DNA from: Roseateles sp. | GTDB taxonomy: Bacteria; Pseudomonadota; Gammaproteobacteria; Burkholderiales; Burkholderiaceae | Length of the DNA stretch: 16,843 nt | Assembly (NCBI GenBank): GCA_019232985.1 | Contig: JAFAMW010000038.1 | Location: 1-16,843 of the forward strand | Direction: 5' to 3' | Shown: in pieces, positions 1 through 8,372 of the stretch | Position numbering within the stretch: position 1 is the stretch's first letter | Layout: every line of letters starts with the position of its first letter | Position numbers and translations under genes: made by a program | Notes under the pieces: generated by a model | The model's input: only the letters and a program-made list of their open reading frames with translations | Database searches by the model: none | What the model was told of the DNA's origin: nothing

Positions 1-1011
1 GTGAAAGTACTCGTCACCGGCGCGGCCGGCTTCATCGGCATGCATGTGAGCCAGATCCTGCTCGCCCGCGGCGACGAGGTCGTGGGCCTCGACAACCTCA
101 ACGACTACTACGACCCGCAGCTCAAGCGCGACCGCCTCGCGCGCCTGACCGGCAAACCGGGCTTTCGCTTCGTCGAGATGGACGTGGCCGACCGCGTCGG
201 CATGCCCGCGCTGTTCGGGCGCGAGCGCTTCGACCGCGTCGTCCACCTGGCCGCCCAGGCCGGCGTGCGCTACTCGCTCGAGAACCCGCACGCGTACATC
301 GACAGCAATATCGTCGGCTTCACCAACATCCTCGAGGGCTGCCGCCATGCGGGCGTGGCCCACCTGGTCTACGCGTCGAGCTCGAGCGTGTACGGCGGCA
401 ACACGCTGATGCCGTTCTCCGAGCACCACAGCGTCGACCACCCGGTCAGCCTCTACGCGGCGAGCAAGAAGGCCAACGAGCTGATGGCCCATACCTACAG
501 CCACCTGTTCCGCCTGCCGACGACGGGCCTGCGCTTCTTCACGGTCTACGGCCCCTGGGGCCGGCCCGACATGGCGCTGTTCCTGTTCACCAAGGCGATC
601 CTCGAGGGCCGGCCGATCGACGTGTTCAACCACGGCAAGATGGTCCGCGACTTCACCTTCATCGACGACATCGCCGAGGGCGTCGTGCGCGTGCTCGACC
701 GCCCGGCAACGCCCGAGCCCGGCTACGACTCCGACAAGAGCGATCCGGCGCATTCGAACGCACCGTACCGCGTCTTCAACATCGGCAACCACCAGCCGGT
801 CCAGCTGATGGCGTTCGTCGAGGCGATCGAGCGGGCGATCGGCCGCGAGGCCGTCAAGAACTTCCTGCCGCTGCAGGCCGGCGACGTGCCGGCCACGCAC
901 GCCGACGTCGAGGAGCTCGCCGCGTGGACGGGCTTGCGCCCGGCCACGCCGGTCGCCGACGGTGTGGCGCGTTTCGTGGCCTGGTATCGCGACTATTTCA
1001 AATATCACTGA
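1..1011 (+). CDS. UDP-glucuronate 4-epimerase (NAD-dependent epimerase/dehydratase)
   Basis: This short-chain dehydrogenase/reductase-fold enzyme of 336 residues most likely interconverts UDP-glucuronate and UDP-galacturonate in the cytoplasm. The N-terminus has the NAD-binding glycine motif GAAGFIG (residues 7-13), followed by the DNLNDYYD stretch (31-38) typical of the UDP-GlcA epimerase (LpsL/CapI) subgroup. SSSSVYGG (126-133) carries the catalytic Ser region, and Tyr152/Lys156 in [10 protein letters not shown] form the YxxxK pair. The [14 protein letters not shown] segment is also typical of the subgroup. Length is normal. The GTG start is the first base of the window, so upstream signals cannot be seen, but the protein begins where the family usually does. 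ugd follows 67 bp downstream on the same strand and would supply its substrate. A GalE-like specificity is possible but less likely, because a separate galE is present at 7350-8372. Confidence 0.88.
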   Translation: MKVLVTGAAGFIGMHVSQILLARGDEVVGLDNLNDYYDPQLKRDRLARLTGKPGFRFVEMDVADRVGMPALFGRERFDRVVHLAAQAGVRYSLENPHAYIDSNIVGFTNILEGCRHAGVAHLVYASSSSVYGGNTLMPFSEHHSVDHPVSLYAASKKANELMAHTYSHLFRLPTTGLRFFTVYGPWGRPDMALFLFTKAILEGRPIDVFNHGKMVRDFTFIDDIAEGVVRVLDRPATPEPGYDSDKSDPAHSNAPYRVFNIGNHQPVQLMAFVEAIERAIGREAVKNFLPLQAGDVPATHADVEELAAWTGLRPATPVADGVARFVAWYRDYFKYH

Positions 1012-1024
1012 TTTTTAAAAATCA
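1009..1024. repeat. Perfect 16-bp AT-rich palindrome overlapping the epimerase stop codon
   Basis: TGATTTTTAAAAATCA is its own reverse complement, and its first three bases are the TGA stop of the epimerase gene. It lies in an unusually AT-rich patch (about 991-1065) within very GC-rich DNA; a second GATTTTT occurs at 1049-1055. It may act as a weak terminator, a protein-binding site, or an AT-rich entry point for ugd transcription. The sequence alone does not decide between these. Confidence 0.5.
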
Positions 1025-1078
1025 GCCGCCAGAATCCGGATCGTCATCGATTTTTCTTATTTCAATCCGGGGCGTCAC

Positions 1079-2398
1079 ATGAAAGTCACCACCATCGGCA
1101 CCGGCTATGTCGGTCTTGTTACCGGCGCCTGCCTGGCCGAGATGGGCAACCACGTCGTCTGCCTCGACGTGAACCCGGACAAGATCCGCGTGCTCAACGA
1201 GGGCGGGATCCCGATCCACGAGCCGGGCCTCGACGTGATCGTGCAGCGCAACGTCGCGGCCGGGCGCCTGCAGTTCACGACCGACGTCGACATGGCCGTG
1301 CAACACGGCACGCTGCTGTTCATCGGCGTCGGCACGCCGCCCGACGAGGACGGCTCGGCCGACCTGCAGTACGTGCTCGCCGCGGCGCGTTCGATCGGCC
1401 AGCGCATGACCGACTACAAGGTCATCGTCGACAAGAGCACGGTGCCGGTCGGCACGGCCGACAAGGTCCGCGCGGCCGTGACCGAGGAGCTCGCGAAGCG
1501 CGGCGCCGACGTCAAGTTCGCGGTCGTCTCGAACCCCGAGTTCCTCAAGGAGGGCGCGGCCGTCGAGGACTTCATGAAGCCCGACCGCATCGTCGTCGGC
1601 TCCGAGGACGAGCAGGCGACGCTGCTGATGCGCGCGCTCTACGCGCCGTTCAACCGCAACAGCGACCGCGTGATGGTCATGGACCTGCGCTCGGCGGAGT
1701 TCACCAAGTACGCGGCCAACGCGATGCTGGCCACGCGCATCAGCTTCATGAACGAGCTCGCGCTGCTCGCCGAGAAGGTCGGCGCCGACATCGAGCTCGT
1801 GCGCCGCGGCATCGGCTCGGACCCGCGCATCGGCTACAGCTTCCTGTACGCCGGTGCCGGCTACGGCGGCTCCTGCTTCCCTAAGGACGTCAAGGCGCTC
1901 GTGCGCGCGGCCAAGGACGAGGGCATTCCGCTGCGCGTGCTCACGGCCGTCGAGGAGGCCAACGAGCGCCAGAAGCTGCTGCTCGTGGACAAGATCGTCG
2001 CGCGCTTCGGCGCCGATCTCGCGGGCCGCCGCTTCGCGCTGTGGGGCCTCGCGTTCAAGCCCAATACCGACGACATGCGCGAGGCGCCGGCGATCGTGAT
2101 CGTCGACGCGCTGCTCGCGCGCGGCGCGACGGTCTGCGCCTACGACCCGGTCGCGATGCCCGAGGCGCGCCGCGTGTTCGGCGAGCGCGCGGGGCTCAGC
2201 TACGTCGAGCGCGCCGGCGACGTGCTCGAGGGCGCCGACGCGCTCGTGCTCGTGACCGAGTGGAAGGAATTCAAGAGCCCCGACTTCGACGCGATCAAGA
2301 GCCAGCTCAAGCAGCCGGTCGTGTTCGACGGGCGCAACCAGTACGAGCCGACGCTGATGCATGCGCTCGGCATCGAGCACCACGGCATCGGCCGCTGA
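1079..2398 (+). CDS. ugd: UDP-glucose 6-dehydrogenase
   Basis: The enzyme oxidises UDP-glucose to UDP-glucuronate with two NAD+ in the cytoplasm. It is 439 residues, normal for the bacterial family. The N-terminal Rossmann motif [10 protein letters not shown] lies at residues 7-16 and [10 protein letters not shown] at about 83-92. The substrate-binding SNPEFLKEG is at 151-159, and Lys210 sits in the conserved [13 protein letters not shown] helix. The catalytic cysteine is Cys266 in [10 protein letters not shown] (261-270). The C-terminal UDP-binding domain contains the conserved [15 protein letters not shown]. The ATG at 1079 gives the canonical [12 protein letters not shown] start; a GGGG at 1069-1072 is the only ribosome-binding-like sequence. 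It lies 67 bp after the epimerase, which uses its product, so the two form a UDP-GlcA/UDP-GalA module. The gene ends just before a strong hairpin and converges with rfbC. Confidence 0.96.
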   Translation: MKVTTIGTGYVGLVTGACLAEMGNHVVCLDVNPDKIRVLNEGGIPIHEPGLDVIVQRNVAAGRLQFTTDVDMAVQHGTLLFIGVGTPPDEDGSADLQYVLAAARSIGQRMTDYKVIVDKSTVPVGTADKVRAAVTEELAKRGADVKFAVVSNPEFLKEGAAVEDFMKPDRIVVGSEDEQATLLMRALYAPFNRNSDRVMVMDLRSAEFTKYAANAMLATRISFMNELALLAEKVGADIELVRRGIGSDPRIGYSFLYAGAGYGGSCFPKDVKALVRAAKDEGIPLRVLTAVEEANERQKLLLVDKIVARFGADLAGRRFALWGLAFKPNTDDMREAPAIVIVDALLARGATVCAYDPVAMPEARRVFGERAGLSYVERAGDVLEGADALVLVTEWKEFKSPDFDAIKSQLKQPVVFDGRNQYEPTLMHALGIEHHGIGR

Positions 2399-2406
2399 GG
2401 CGCGCG

Positions 2407-2428
2407 GCCGGCGCCTCGCGGCGCCGGC
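2407..2428. terminator. GC hairpin between convergent ugd and rfbC, likely bidirectional terminator
   Basis: A perfect 9-bp stem (GCCGGCGCC at 2407-2415 with GGCGCCGGC at 2420-2428) closes a four-base TCGC loop. It fills the whole 30-bp gap between the ugd stop and the rfbC stop, which begins at 2429. It lacks a long T-run on either side (only CTTATG follows on the plus strand), so termination may be imperfect or factor-assisted. Confidence 0.6.
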
Positions 2429-2983
2429 TTATGCGAAGGTCTTGGCGTCGCCGAGCAGCGGCGCGCGCGCGTCCTTGTCGGCGAGCAGCGGCACGATGTC
2501 GCCGAGCGGCCATTCGATGCCGACTTGCGGGTCGTCCCAGCGCACGCAGCCCTCGCACTCGGGGGCGTAGTAGTCGGTCGTCTTGTAGAGGAAGTCGGCC
2601 GACTCCGACAGCACGAGGAAGCCGTGGGCGAAGCCCGGCGGGATCCACAGCTGCTTCTGGTTCCCGGCCGTGAGCTCGACGCCGGCCCATTGGCCGAAGC
2701 GCGGGCTCGTGCGGCGCATGTCGACGGCGACGTCGAACACCGCGCCGGCGACGCAGCGTACGAGCTTGCCCTGGGCATGCGGCGGCAGCTGGAAGTGCAG
2801 GCCGCGCAGCACGCCGCGCGCCGAGCGCGAATGGTTGTCCTGGACGAAGCGCAGCGTGTTGCCGGTCGCTTCGTTGAAGCGCGCCTCGTTCCAGCTCTCG
2901 GTGAAGAAGCCGCGCGCGTCGCCGAAGACCCTGGGTTCGACGACGAGGACCTCGGGCAGGCGGGTCGGGGTGACGGTCAACAT
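2429..2983 (-). CDS. rfbC: dTDP-4-dehydrorhamnose 3,5-epimerase
   Basis: RmlC/RfbC epimerises C3 and C5 of dTDP-4-keto-6-deoxy-glucose, the third step of dTDP-L-rhamnose synthesis. It is a cupin-fold protein of 184 residues, a normal length. His63 in LRGLHFQ is the expected catalytic base and Tyr133 in FLYKTTDYY the expected acid. The cupin strand motif with PPGFAHGF (115-122) and the N-terminal DARGFFTESW (22-31) are also present. It is the last gene of the minus-strand operon, starting 4 bp after the rfbA stop, so translational coupling is likely. No strong Shine-Dalgarno is visible. Transcription would run into the hairpin at 2407-2428. Confidence 0.97.
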   Translation of the reverse strand: MLTVTPTRLPEVLVVEPRVFGDARGFFTESWNEARFNEATGNTLRFVQDNHSRSARGVLRGLHFQLPPHAQGKLVRCVAGAVFDVAVDMRRTSPRFGQWAGVELTAGNQKQLWIPPGFAHGFLVLSESADFLYKTTDYYAPECEGCVRWDDPQVGIEWPLGDIVPLLADKDARAPLLGDAKTFA

Positions 2984-2987
2984 TTGA

Positions 2988-3875
2988 TCAGAAGGCCTTC
3001 TCGCGCAGCAGCGACATCAGGTACTGGCCGTAGCCGTTCTTGAGCATGGGCTGGGCCAGGCGCTCGAGCTGCTCGGCCGTGATCCAGCCCGAACGGAACG
3101 CGATCTCCTCGGGGCAGGCGACCTTGAGGCCCTGGCGCTTCTCGAGCGTGGCGATGAACTGGCCGGCTTCCAGCAGGCTGTCGTGGGTGCCGGTGTCGAG
3201 CCAGGCGTAGCCGCGGCCCATGATCTCGACATCGAGCTGGCCCTGGCGCAGGTACTGGGCGTTGACGTCGGTGATCTCGAGCTCGCCGCGCGGCGAGGGC
3301 TTGATCGCCGCGGCGATGTCGCAGACCTGCGCGTCGTAGAAGTACAGGCCCGTGACCGCGTAGTTGCTCTTCGGCGCCTTGGGCTTCTCTTCGATGCTGA
3401 CCGCGCGCCTGGCCGCGTCGAACTCGACGACGCCGTAGCGCTCGGGGTCGTTGACATGGTAGGCGAACACGCTCGCGCCGCTCGCGCGGTCGTCGGCGCT
3501 CTTGAGCAGGCCCTGGAAGTCGTGGCCGTAGAAGATGTTGTCGCCGAGCACGAGGCTGCTCGGCGCGCCGGCGATGAAGTCGCGGCCGAGGATGAAGGCC
3601 TGGGCCAGGCCGTCGGGACTCGGCTGCACGCAGTAGCGGATGTTCAGGCCCCAGCGCGAGCCGTCGCCGAGCAGGTGCTCGAAGCGCGGCGTGTCCTGCG
3701 GCGTGCTGATCAGGAGGATGTCGCGCATGCCCGCGAGCATCAGCGTGCTCAGCGGGTAATAGACCATCGGCTTGTCGTAGACCGGCAGCAGCTGCTTGCT
3801 CATCGCGAGCGTGGCCGGGTGCAGGCGCGTGCCCGAGCCGCCGGCGAGGATGATGCCCTTGCGTTGTTTCGTCAT
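2988..3875 (-). CDS. rfbA: Glucose-1-phosphate thymidylyltransferase
   Basis: RmlA/RfbA couples glucose-1-phosphate and dTTP to give dTDP-glucose, the first step to dTDP-L-rhamnose. At 295 residues it has full family length. The nucleotidyltransferase signature [18 protein letters not shown] spans residues 12-29, metal-binding Asp lies in GDNIFYG (111-117), EEKP is at 162-165, VTGLYFYD at 174-181, and [10 protein letters not shown] at 225-234. The ATG overlaps the rfbD stop by 4 bp (ATGA). A GGAG (plus-strand 3884-3887, minus sense) lies 8 nt upstream of the ATG, so initiation need not depend wholly on coupling. dTDP-L-rhamnose usually allosterically inhibits this enzyme family. Confidence 0.97.
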   Translation of the reverse strand: MTKQRKGIILAGGSGTRLHPATLAMSKQLLPVYDKPMVYYPLSTLMLAGMRDILLISTPQDTPRFEHLLGDGSRWGLNIRYCVQPSPDGLAQAFILGRDFIAGAPSSLVLGDNIFYGHDFQGLLKSADDRASGASVFAYHVNDPERYGVVEFDAARRAVSIEEKPKAPKSNYAVTGLYFYDAQVCDIAAAIKPSPRGELEITDVNAQYLRQGQLDVEIMGRGYAWLDTGTHDSLLEAGQFIATLEKRQGLKVACPEEIAFRSGWITAEQLERLAQPMLKNGYGQYLMSLLREKAF

Positions 3876-4756
3876 ACCAGAATCTCCGTCAACATGCGCT
3901 CGACGCCGACGCGCCAGTCGGGCAGCGTCAGGCCGAAGGCGGCCCGCAGCTTCGCCGTGTCGAGGCGCGAGTTCAGCGGCCGGGCCGCCGGCGTCGGGTA
4001 GTCGCGGGTCGGGATCGCGAGGATCTGCTCGGGCGCGACCTTGATGTTCGCGCCGCGCGCGCGCGCGAATTCAACGACGTGACGGGCATAGCCATGCCAG
4101 TTCGTCTCGCCGGCGGCGACCGCGTGGTACAGGCCGCCGAGCGCGGGGGCCGCGCGCGTCGCGCGGACCAGATGGGCGGTGAGGTCGGCGAGCAGGTCGG
4201 CGCCGGTCGGCGCGCCGACCTGGTCCGCGATGACCTTGAGCTGCTCGCGCTCGGCCGCGAGGCGCAGCATGGTCTTGGCGAAATTGCCGCCGCGCGCCGC
4301 ATAGACCCAGCTCGTGCGCAGGATCAGGTGCGAGCAGCCGCTCGCCGCGATCGCTTGTTCGCCGGCGAGCTTGGTGCGGCCGTAGACGCTCAGCGGGCCG
4401 GTCGGCGCGTCCTCGGCGCGCGGCGCGCTGCCGCTGCCGTCGAACACATAGTCGGTGCTGTAGTGGACGAGCAGCGCGCCGCGCTCCGCGGCGACGCCGG
4501 CGAGCGCGGCCGGCGCCGCGGCGTTGACGGTCTCGCAGCCCGCGGCGTCGCTCTCGGCCTTGTCGACGGCCGTGTAGGCCGCGGCGTTGACGATCACGTC
4601 GGGACGCGCGGCGCGCACGGCCGCGGCGAGCACGGCCGGCTGGGTCAGGTCGCCGCCGGCCGCGCGGTCGAGCAGCGCGAGCTCGCCGAGCGGCGCGAGC
4701 GCGCGTTGCAGCTCCCAGCCGACCTGGCCGGTAGGCCCTAGCAGGACAATCTTCAT
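3872..4756 (-). CDS. rfbD: dTDP-4-dehydrorhamnose reductase
   Basis: RmlD/RfbD reduces dTDP-4-keto-L-rhamnose with NAD(P)H to dTDP-L-rhamnose. It is 294 residues. The N-terminal [16 protein letters not shown] contains the GxxGQxG cofactor motif (7-13). [11 protein letters not shown] is at 58-68, STDYVFDG at 100-107, and the catalytic YxxxK is Tyr125-Lys129 in VYGRTK. The reading frame stays open upstream into rfbB, but the ATG at 4756 is chosen because it gives the canonical N-terminus and overlaps the rfbB stop as ATGA. The same 4-bp overlap links it to rfbA, so rfbB-rfbD-rfbA look translationally coupled. Confidence 0.97.
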   Translation of the reverse strand: MKIVLLGPTGQVGWELQRALAPLGELALLDRAAGGDLTQPAVLAAAVRAARPDVIVNAAAYTAVDKAESDAAGCETVNAAAPAALAGVAAERGALLVHYSTDYVFDGSGSAPRAEDAPTGPLSVYGRTKLAGEQAIAASGCSHLILRTSWVYAARGGNFAKTMLRLAAEREQLKVIADQVGAPTGADLLADLTAHLVRATRAAPALGGLYHAVAAGETNWHGYARHVVEFARARGANIKVAPEQILAIPTRDYPTPAARPLNSRLDTAKLRAAFGLTLPDWRVGVERMLTEILV

Positions 4757-5814
4757 GCCGCGCCGTATTGCTGCGCGACCCAGTCGCGATACGCGCCGCT
4801 CTGCACGCGGGCGACCCAGTCCGGGTGGTCGAGGTACCACTGCACGGTCTTGCGGATGCCGGTCGCGAAGGTCTCGGCCGGGCGCCAGCCGAGCTCGCGC
4901 TCGATCTTGCGCGCGTCGATCGCGTAGCGGCGGTCGTGGCCCGGGCGGTCCTTCACGTAGGTGATCAGGCGCGCGTAGGGGCCTTCGCTGCTTGGGCGCA
5001 GCTCGTCGAGCAGCGCGCAGACGGTCTTGACGATGTCGATATTGGCCTGCTCGTTCCAGCCGCCGACGTTGTAGGTTTCGCCGAGGCGGCCGCCGGCCAG
5101 CACGGCGCGGATCGCGCTGCAATGGTCGGTCACGTAGAGCCAGTCGCGGATCTGCTGGCCGTCGCCGTACACGGGCAGCGGCTTGCCCGCGAGCGCGTTG
5201 ACGATCATCAGCGGGATCAGCTTCTCGGGGAAGTGGTAGGGCCCGTAGTTGTTCGAGCAGTTGGTCGTGACGACCGGCAGGCCGTAGGTGTGGTGCCAGG
5301 CGCGCACGAGGTGGTCGCTCGCGGCCTTGCTCGCCGAGTAGGGGCTGTTGGGCTCGTGGGCGTGGGTCTCGGCGAACGGCGGGTCGCTGGGGCCTAGCGA
5401 GCCGTAGACCTCGTCGGTCGAGACATGGTGGAAGCGGAACGCGGCGCGCGCGGCGTCGTCGAGCGGCGTCCAGTAGGCGCGCGCGGCCTCGAGCAGCGTG
5501 TAGGTGCCGTCGATATTGGTGCGCATGAACTCGCGCGGGCCGCTGATCGAGCGGTCGACATGGCTCTCGGCCGCGAAATGCACGATCGCGCGCGGGCGGT
5601 GCGTGGCGAGCAGCGCGTCGACGAGCGCGCGGTCGCAGATGTCGCCCTTGACGAAGACATGGCGGGCGTCGCCGTCGAGCGTCCTGAGGTTCTCGAGGTT
5701 GCCCGCGTAGGTCAGCGCGTCGAGGTTGACGACGCGCTCGTCGCTCTGGGCCAGCCAGTCGAGCACGAAGTTCGAGCCGATGAAGCCGGCGCCGCCGGTG
5801 ACGAGAATCGTCAT
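4753..5814 (-). CDS. rfbB: dTDP-glucose 4,6-dehydratase
   Basis: RmlB/RfbB converts dTDP-glucose to dTDP-4-keto-6-deoxy-glucose, the second step of dTDP-L-rhamnose synthesis. It is a 353-residue extended SDR protein. [11 protein letters not shown] (7-17) binds NAD+. The dehydratase triad Thr133-Asp134-Glu135 lies in STDEVYG (132-138), and Tyr159/Lys163 form the YxxxK pair in [23 protein letters not shown] is the usual conserved block. AGGAGT in minus sense (plus-strand 5821-5826) stands 6 nt before the ATG and is the best ribosome site in the operon. That fits a need for independent initiation after the 83-bp repeat-bearing gap behind manC. Confidence 0.97.
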   Translation of the reverse strand: MTILVTGGAGFIGSNFVLDWLAQSDERVVNLDALTYAGNLENLRTLDGDARHVFVKGDICDRALVDALLATHRPRAIVHFAAESHVDRSISGPREFMRTNIDGTYTLLEAARAYWTPLDDAARAAFRFHHVSTDEVYGSLGPSDPPFAETHAHEPNSPYSASKAASDHLVRAWHHTYGLPVVTTNCSNNYGPYHFPEKLIPLMIVNALAGKPLPVYGDGQQIRDWLYVTDHCSAIRAVLAGGRLGETYNVGGWNEQANIDIVKTVCALLDELRPSSEGPYARLITYVKDRPGHDRRYAIDARKIERELGWRPAETFATGIRKTVQWYLDHPDWVARVQSGAYRDWVAQQYGAA

Positions 5815-5828
5815 GTCAGGACTCCTGC

Positions 5829-5893
5829 CGGGCCGTCCCTAAGGAGGCCTGCGCCCCCGCGGGGGGCAGCGAGCAAAGCGAGCGTGGGGGTGT
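5829..5893. repeat. GC-rich intergenic repeat of Comamonadaceae type
   Basis: This stretch fills most of the 83-bp gap between manC and rfbB. It holds a C5-GC-G5 palindrome (5854-5865), a GCGAGC-AAA-GCGAGC direct repeat (about 5870-5884) and a GTGGGGGTG end. Read on the minus strand it goes CACCCCCACGCTCGCTTTGC, then TCGCTGCCCCCCGCGGGGGC. It closely resembles a dispersed intergenic element I recall from many Acidovorax/Variovorax-type genomes. That family assignment is from memory. Only one copy is in the window. It can fold into a hairpin and could act as an mRNA-stability or attenuation element inside the operon. Confidence 0.6.
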
Positions 5894-5897
5894 CATA

Positions 5898-7337
5898 TCA
5901 CTTTCTTCCGTAGGTGTCTTCGAAGCGGACGATGTCGTCCTCGCCGAGGTAGGAGCCGGACTGCACTTCGATGATCTCGAGGGGGACCCTGCCCGGGTTG
6001 GCCAGGCGGTGGGTCTGGCCGAGCGGGATATACGTGCTCTGATTCTCGCTGAGCAGGATGACCTGGTCGCCGTTCGTGACTTCGGCCGTGCCCGACACGA
6101 CGATCCAATGCTCGGCGCGGTGGTGGTGCATCTGCAGGCTCAAGGACGCGCCCGGCTTGACCATGATGCGCTTGACCTGGAAGCGCGCGCCCTGGTCGAT
6201 GCTGTCGTACCAGCCCCAGGGGCGGTGGACCTTGCGGTGCAGGGTCTGCTCGCCGCGCTTCTCGCGCGCGAGCGTCGCGACGATGGTCTTGACCTCCTGG
6301 CTGCGCGCGCGGTCGGCGACGAGCACGGCGTCGGGGGTCTCGACGATCACGAGGTCGTCGACGCCGACGGCCGAGACGAGCCGGCTCGTCGCGTGCACGA
6401 GGGTGTTGCGGCTGTCGCTGATCAGCGCGTCGCCGCGGCTCGCGTTGCCGGCGGCGTCCTTGTCGGCGACCTGCCAGACCGCCTCCCAGGCGCCGAGGTC
6501 GTTCCAGCCCGCGTCGAGCACGACCATGCGCAGCGCCTGGTCGCCGCCCGGGCAGCGCTCCATCACGGCGTAGTCGACCGACTCGCTCGGCACGGCGGCG
6601 AACAGGGCCTTGTCGGGGCGCACGAACTTGTGGTCGGCCCGGCCGGCCGCGAAGGCCGCGCGCGTCGCCGCGGCGATGTCGGGGCGGAAGCGCTCGAGCG
6701 CGGCGAGCCAGACGCTCGCCTTGAGCACGAACATGCCGCCGTTCCAGTAGTAGCCGCCCGCGTCGAGGTAGGACTGCGCCGTGGCCGCGTCGGGCTTCTC
6801 GACGAAGGCCGCGACGGCAAGGCCGGCCGCGTCGGCGCTCGCGCGGATATAGCCGTAGCCGGTCTCGGGCCGGTCGGGGTGGATGCCGAGGATCGCGATC
6901 GCGCCGTCGGCGGCGACGCGCACGGCGTCGCGCAGCGCGGCCGTGAACGCGGCGGCGTCGCCGACGGTCTGGTCGGCCGGCGTGACGACGAGCACCGGGT
7001 CGGCGCCGTCGGCCTGCGCCTGCAGCGCCGCGAGCGTCAGCGCCGGCGCGGTATTGCGGCCCGCCGGCTCGAGCAGCACGGCGCTCGGGTCGAGCTCGAC
7101 CTCGCGCAGCTGGTCGAGCACCATGAAGCGGTGCTCCTCGTTGCCGACGACGAGCGGCCCGGCCACGTCGATGTCGGGCGCCGCGAGCGCGGCGAGCCGC
7201 GCCGCCGCCTGCTGGAACAGGCTCGTGTTGCCCGACAGGATCAGGAACTGCTTCGGGTAGCCGGCGCGCGAAAGCGGCCAAAGGCGCGTGCCGCTCCCGC
7301 CGGCCATGATGACCGGGAGCACTTGGATCGTTGTCAT
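5898..7337 (-). CDS. manC: Mannose-1-phosphate guanylyltransferase / mannose-6-phosphate isomerase
   Basis: The product makes GDP-mannose from mannose-1-phosphate and GTP. Its C-terminal cupin domain belongs to the type II mannose-6-phosphate isomerase group. At 479 residues it matches the bifunctional family. The N-terminal pyrophosphorylase signature GGSGTRLWPLSR is at residues 13-24, followed by PKQF (28-31). VEKPD and the YYWNGGMF block lie mid-protein. The cupin metal site is visible in MHHHRAEHW (His404-406, Glu409, His410) with a later His443 in LGQTH. It begins 12 bp after galE; no Shine-Dalgarno is apparent in that AT-rich gap, so coupling to galE translation is likely. No mannomutase (manB) is in the window, so mannose-1-phosphate must be supplied from elsewhere. 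Confidence 0.96.
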   Translation of the reverse strand: MTTIQVLPVIMAGGSGTRLWPLSRAGYPKQFLILSGNTSLFQQAAARLAALAAPDIDVAGPLVVGNEEHRFMVLDQLREVELDPSAVLLEPAGRNTAPALTLAALQAQADGADPVLVVTPADQTVGDAAAFTAALRDAVRVAADGAIAILGIHPDRPETGYGYIRASADAAGLAVAAFVEKPDAATAQSYLDAGGYYWNGGMFVLKASVWLAALERFRPDIAAATRAAFAAGRADHKFVRPDKALFAAVPSESVDYAVMERCPGGDQALRMVVLDAGWNDLGAWEAVWQVADKDAAGNASRGDALISDSRNTLVHATSRLVSAVGVDDLVIVETPDAVLVADRARSQEVKTIVATLAREKRGEQTLHRKVHRPWGWYDSIDQGARFQVKRIMVKPGASLSLQMHHHRAEHWIVVSGTAEVTNGDQVILLSENQSTYIPLGQTHRLANPGRVPLEIIEVQSGSYLGEDDIVRFEDTYGRK

Positions 7338-7349
7338 GTTGGTAACTAT

Positions 7350-8372
7350 CTAGTTGGATGCAAAGCCGTGCGGATTCAGGCGCTGCCAGCGCCACGAATC
7401 CTCGCACATGCGGGCGAGGTCGTGCTGCGCCTGCCAGCCCAGGCGGTCGCGCGCGCGCTGCGGGTCGGCCCAGCAGGCGGCGACGTCGCCGGGGCGGCGC
7501 GCGACGATCTCGTAGGGGACGGCCCGGCCGCTCGCGGCCTCGTAGGCGCGCACGAGCTCGAGCACGCTGTGGCCGCGGCCGGTGCCGAGGTTGACCGTCA
7601 GGGACTCCGCGCCGGCGAACAGGAAGCGCAGCGCGGCCGCGTGGCCCTCGGCGAGGTCGACGACGTGGATGTAGTCGCGCACGCCGGTGCCGTCGGGGGT
7701 CGGGTAGTCGCTGCCGAAGACCTGCAGCTTGGCGCGCCGGCCGACGGCGACCTGGGCGACGTAGGGCATCAGGTTGTTCGGCGTGCCGCGCGGGTCCTCG
7801 CCGATCAGGCCGCTCGCGTGCGCGCCGACCGGGTTGAAATAGCGCAGGCAGGCGGTCTGCCAGCCCGGGTCGGCGGCGCCGAGGTCGCGCAGGATCTGCT
7901 CGCCCATCAGCTTGGTCTGGCCGTAGGGGTTGACGGCCGACAGCGGCGCGTCCTCGGTCAGCGGCAGTTGGTCGGGCGTGCCGTAGACGGTCGCGCTCGA
8001 GCTGAACACGAGGCGCGCGCAGCCGTGCCGGCGCATCGTCTCGCAGACGTTGACGAGGCCGCCGAGGTTGTTGCGGTAGTAGGCGAGCGGCTGCGCGGTC
8101 GACTCGCCGACGGCCTTGAACGCCGCGAAATGCACGACGGCGGCGGGCCGGTGCGCGGCGAACACGGCCTCGAGCGCCGCGGCGTCGCAGACGTCAGCGC
8201 GCTCGAACACCGGCTTGGCGCCGCTCAGGCGCTCGAGGCGCGCGAGCACCTCGGGCGAGCTGTTCGAGAAGTCGTCGACGCCGACGACCTTGAAGCCCGC
8301 CGCCTCGAGCGCGAGCCAGGTATGCGAGGCGATATAGCCGGTGGCGCCGGTCAGCAGGACGGTGGGCTTCAT
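7350..8372 (-). CDS. galE: UDP-glucose 4-epimerase
   Basis: GalE interconverts UDP-glucose and UDP-galactose with bound NAD+. It is 340 residues, normal for the family. GATGYIASHT (9-18) is the NAD motif, with Ala in place of the more common Gly of GYIGSH. HFAAFKAVGES (81-91), SSSATVYG (124-131) and the catalytic Tyr150/Lys154 in NPYGQTK are all present, as are CLRYFNPVGAH and RDYIHVVDLA. The frame is open well upstream, but the ATG at 8372 gives the canonical MKPTVLLTGATG start and overlaps the stop of the preceding epsL-like gene by one base (TGATG). Translational coupling is therefore expected. Confidence 0.96.
   Translation of the reverse strand: MKPTVLLTGATGYIASHTWLALEAAGFKVVGVDDFSNSSPEVLARLERLSGAKPVFERADVCDAAALEAVFAAHRPAAVVHFAAFKAVGESTAQPLAYYRNNLGGLVNVCETMRRHGCARLVFSSSATVYGTPDQLPLTEDAPLSAVNPYGQTKLMGEQILRDLGAADPGWQTACLRYFNPVGAHASGLIGEDPRGTPNNLMPYVAQVAVGRRAKLQVFGSDYPTPDGTGVRDYIHVVDLAEGHAAALRFLFAGAESLTVNLGTGRGHSVLELVRAYEAASGRAVPYEIVARRPGDVAACWADPQRARDRLGWQAQHDLARMCEDSWRWQRLNPHGFASN

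Noticed and set aside
1022..2383. 453-codon open frame opposite ugd
   Set aside because: Low-complexity shadow of ugd, with no start signal or recognisable motif.
2990..3001. 12-bp palindrome AGAAGGCCTTCT at the end of rfbA
   Set aside because: It lies in the conserved last codons of rfbA and is explained by coding sequence. Its position before rfbC is not a typical operator site.
3872..5122. Longer start for rfbD giving a 416-residue protein
   Set aside because: The extra N-terminus is read out of frame through rfbB and is Arg/Pro-rich. The ATG at 4756 gives the canonical [13 protein letters not shown] start with an ATGA overlap.
5829..5893. CRISPR or insertion-sequence end
   Set aside because: There is only one repeat unit, no spacer array, no transposase and no target-site duplication that I can see. 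A dispersed intergenic repeat explains it better.
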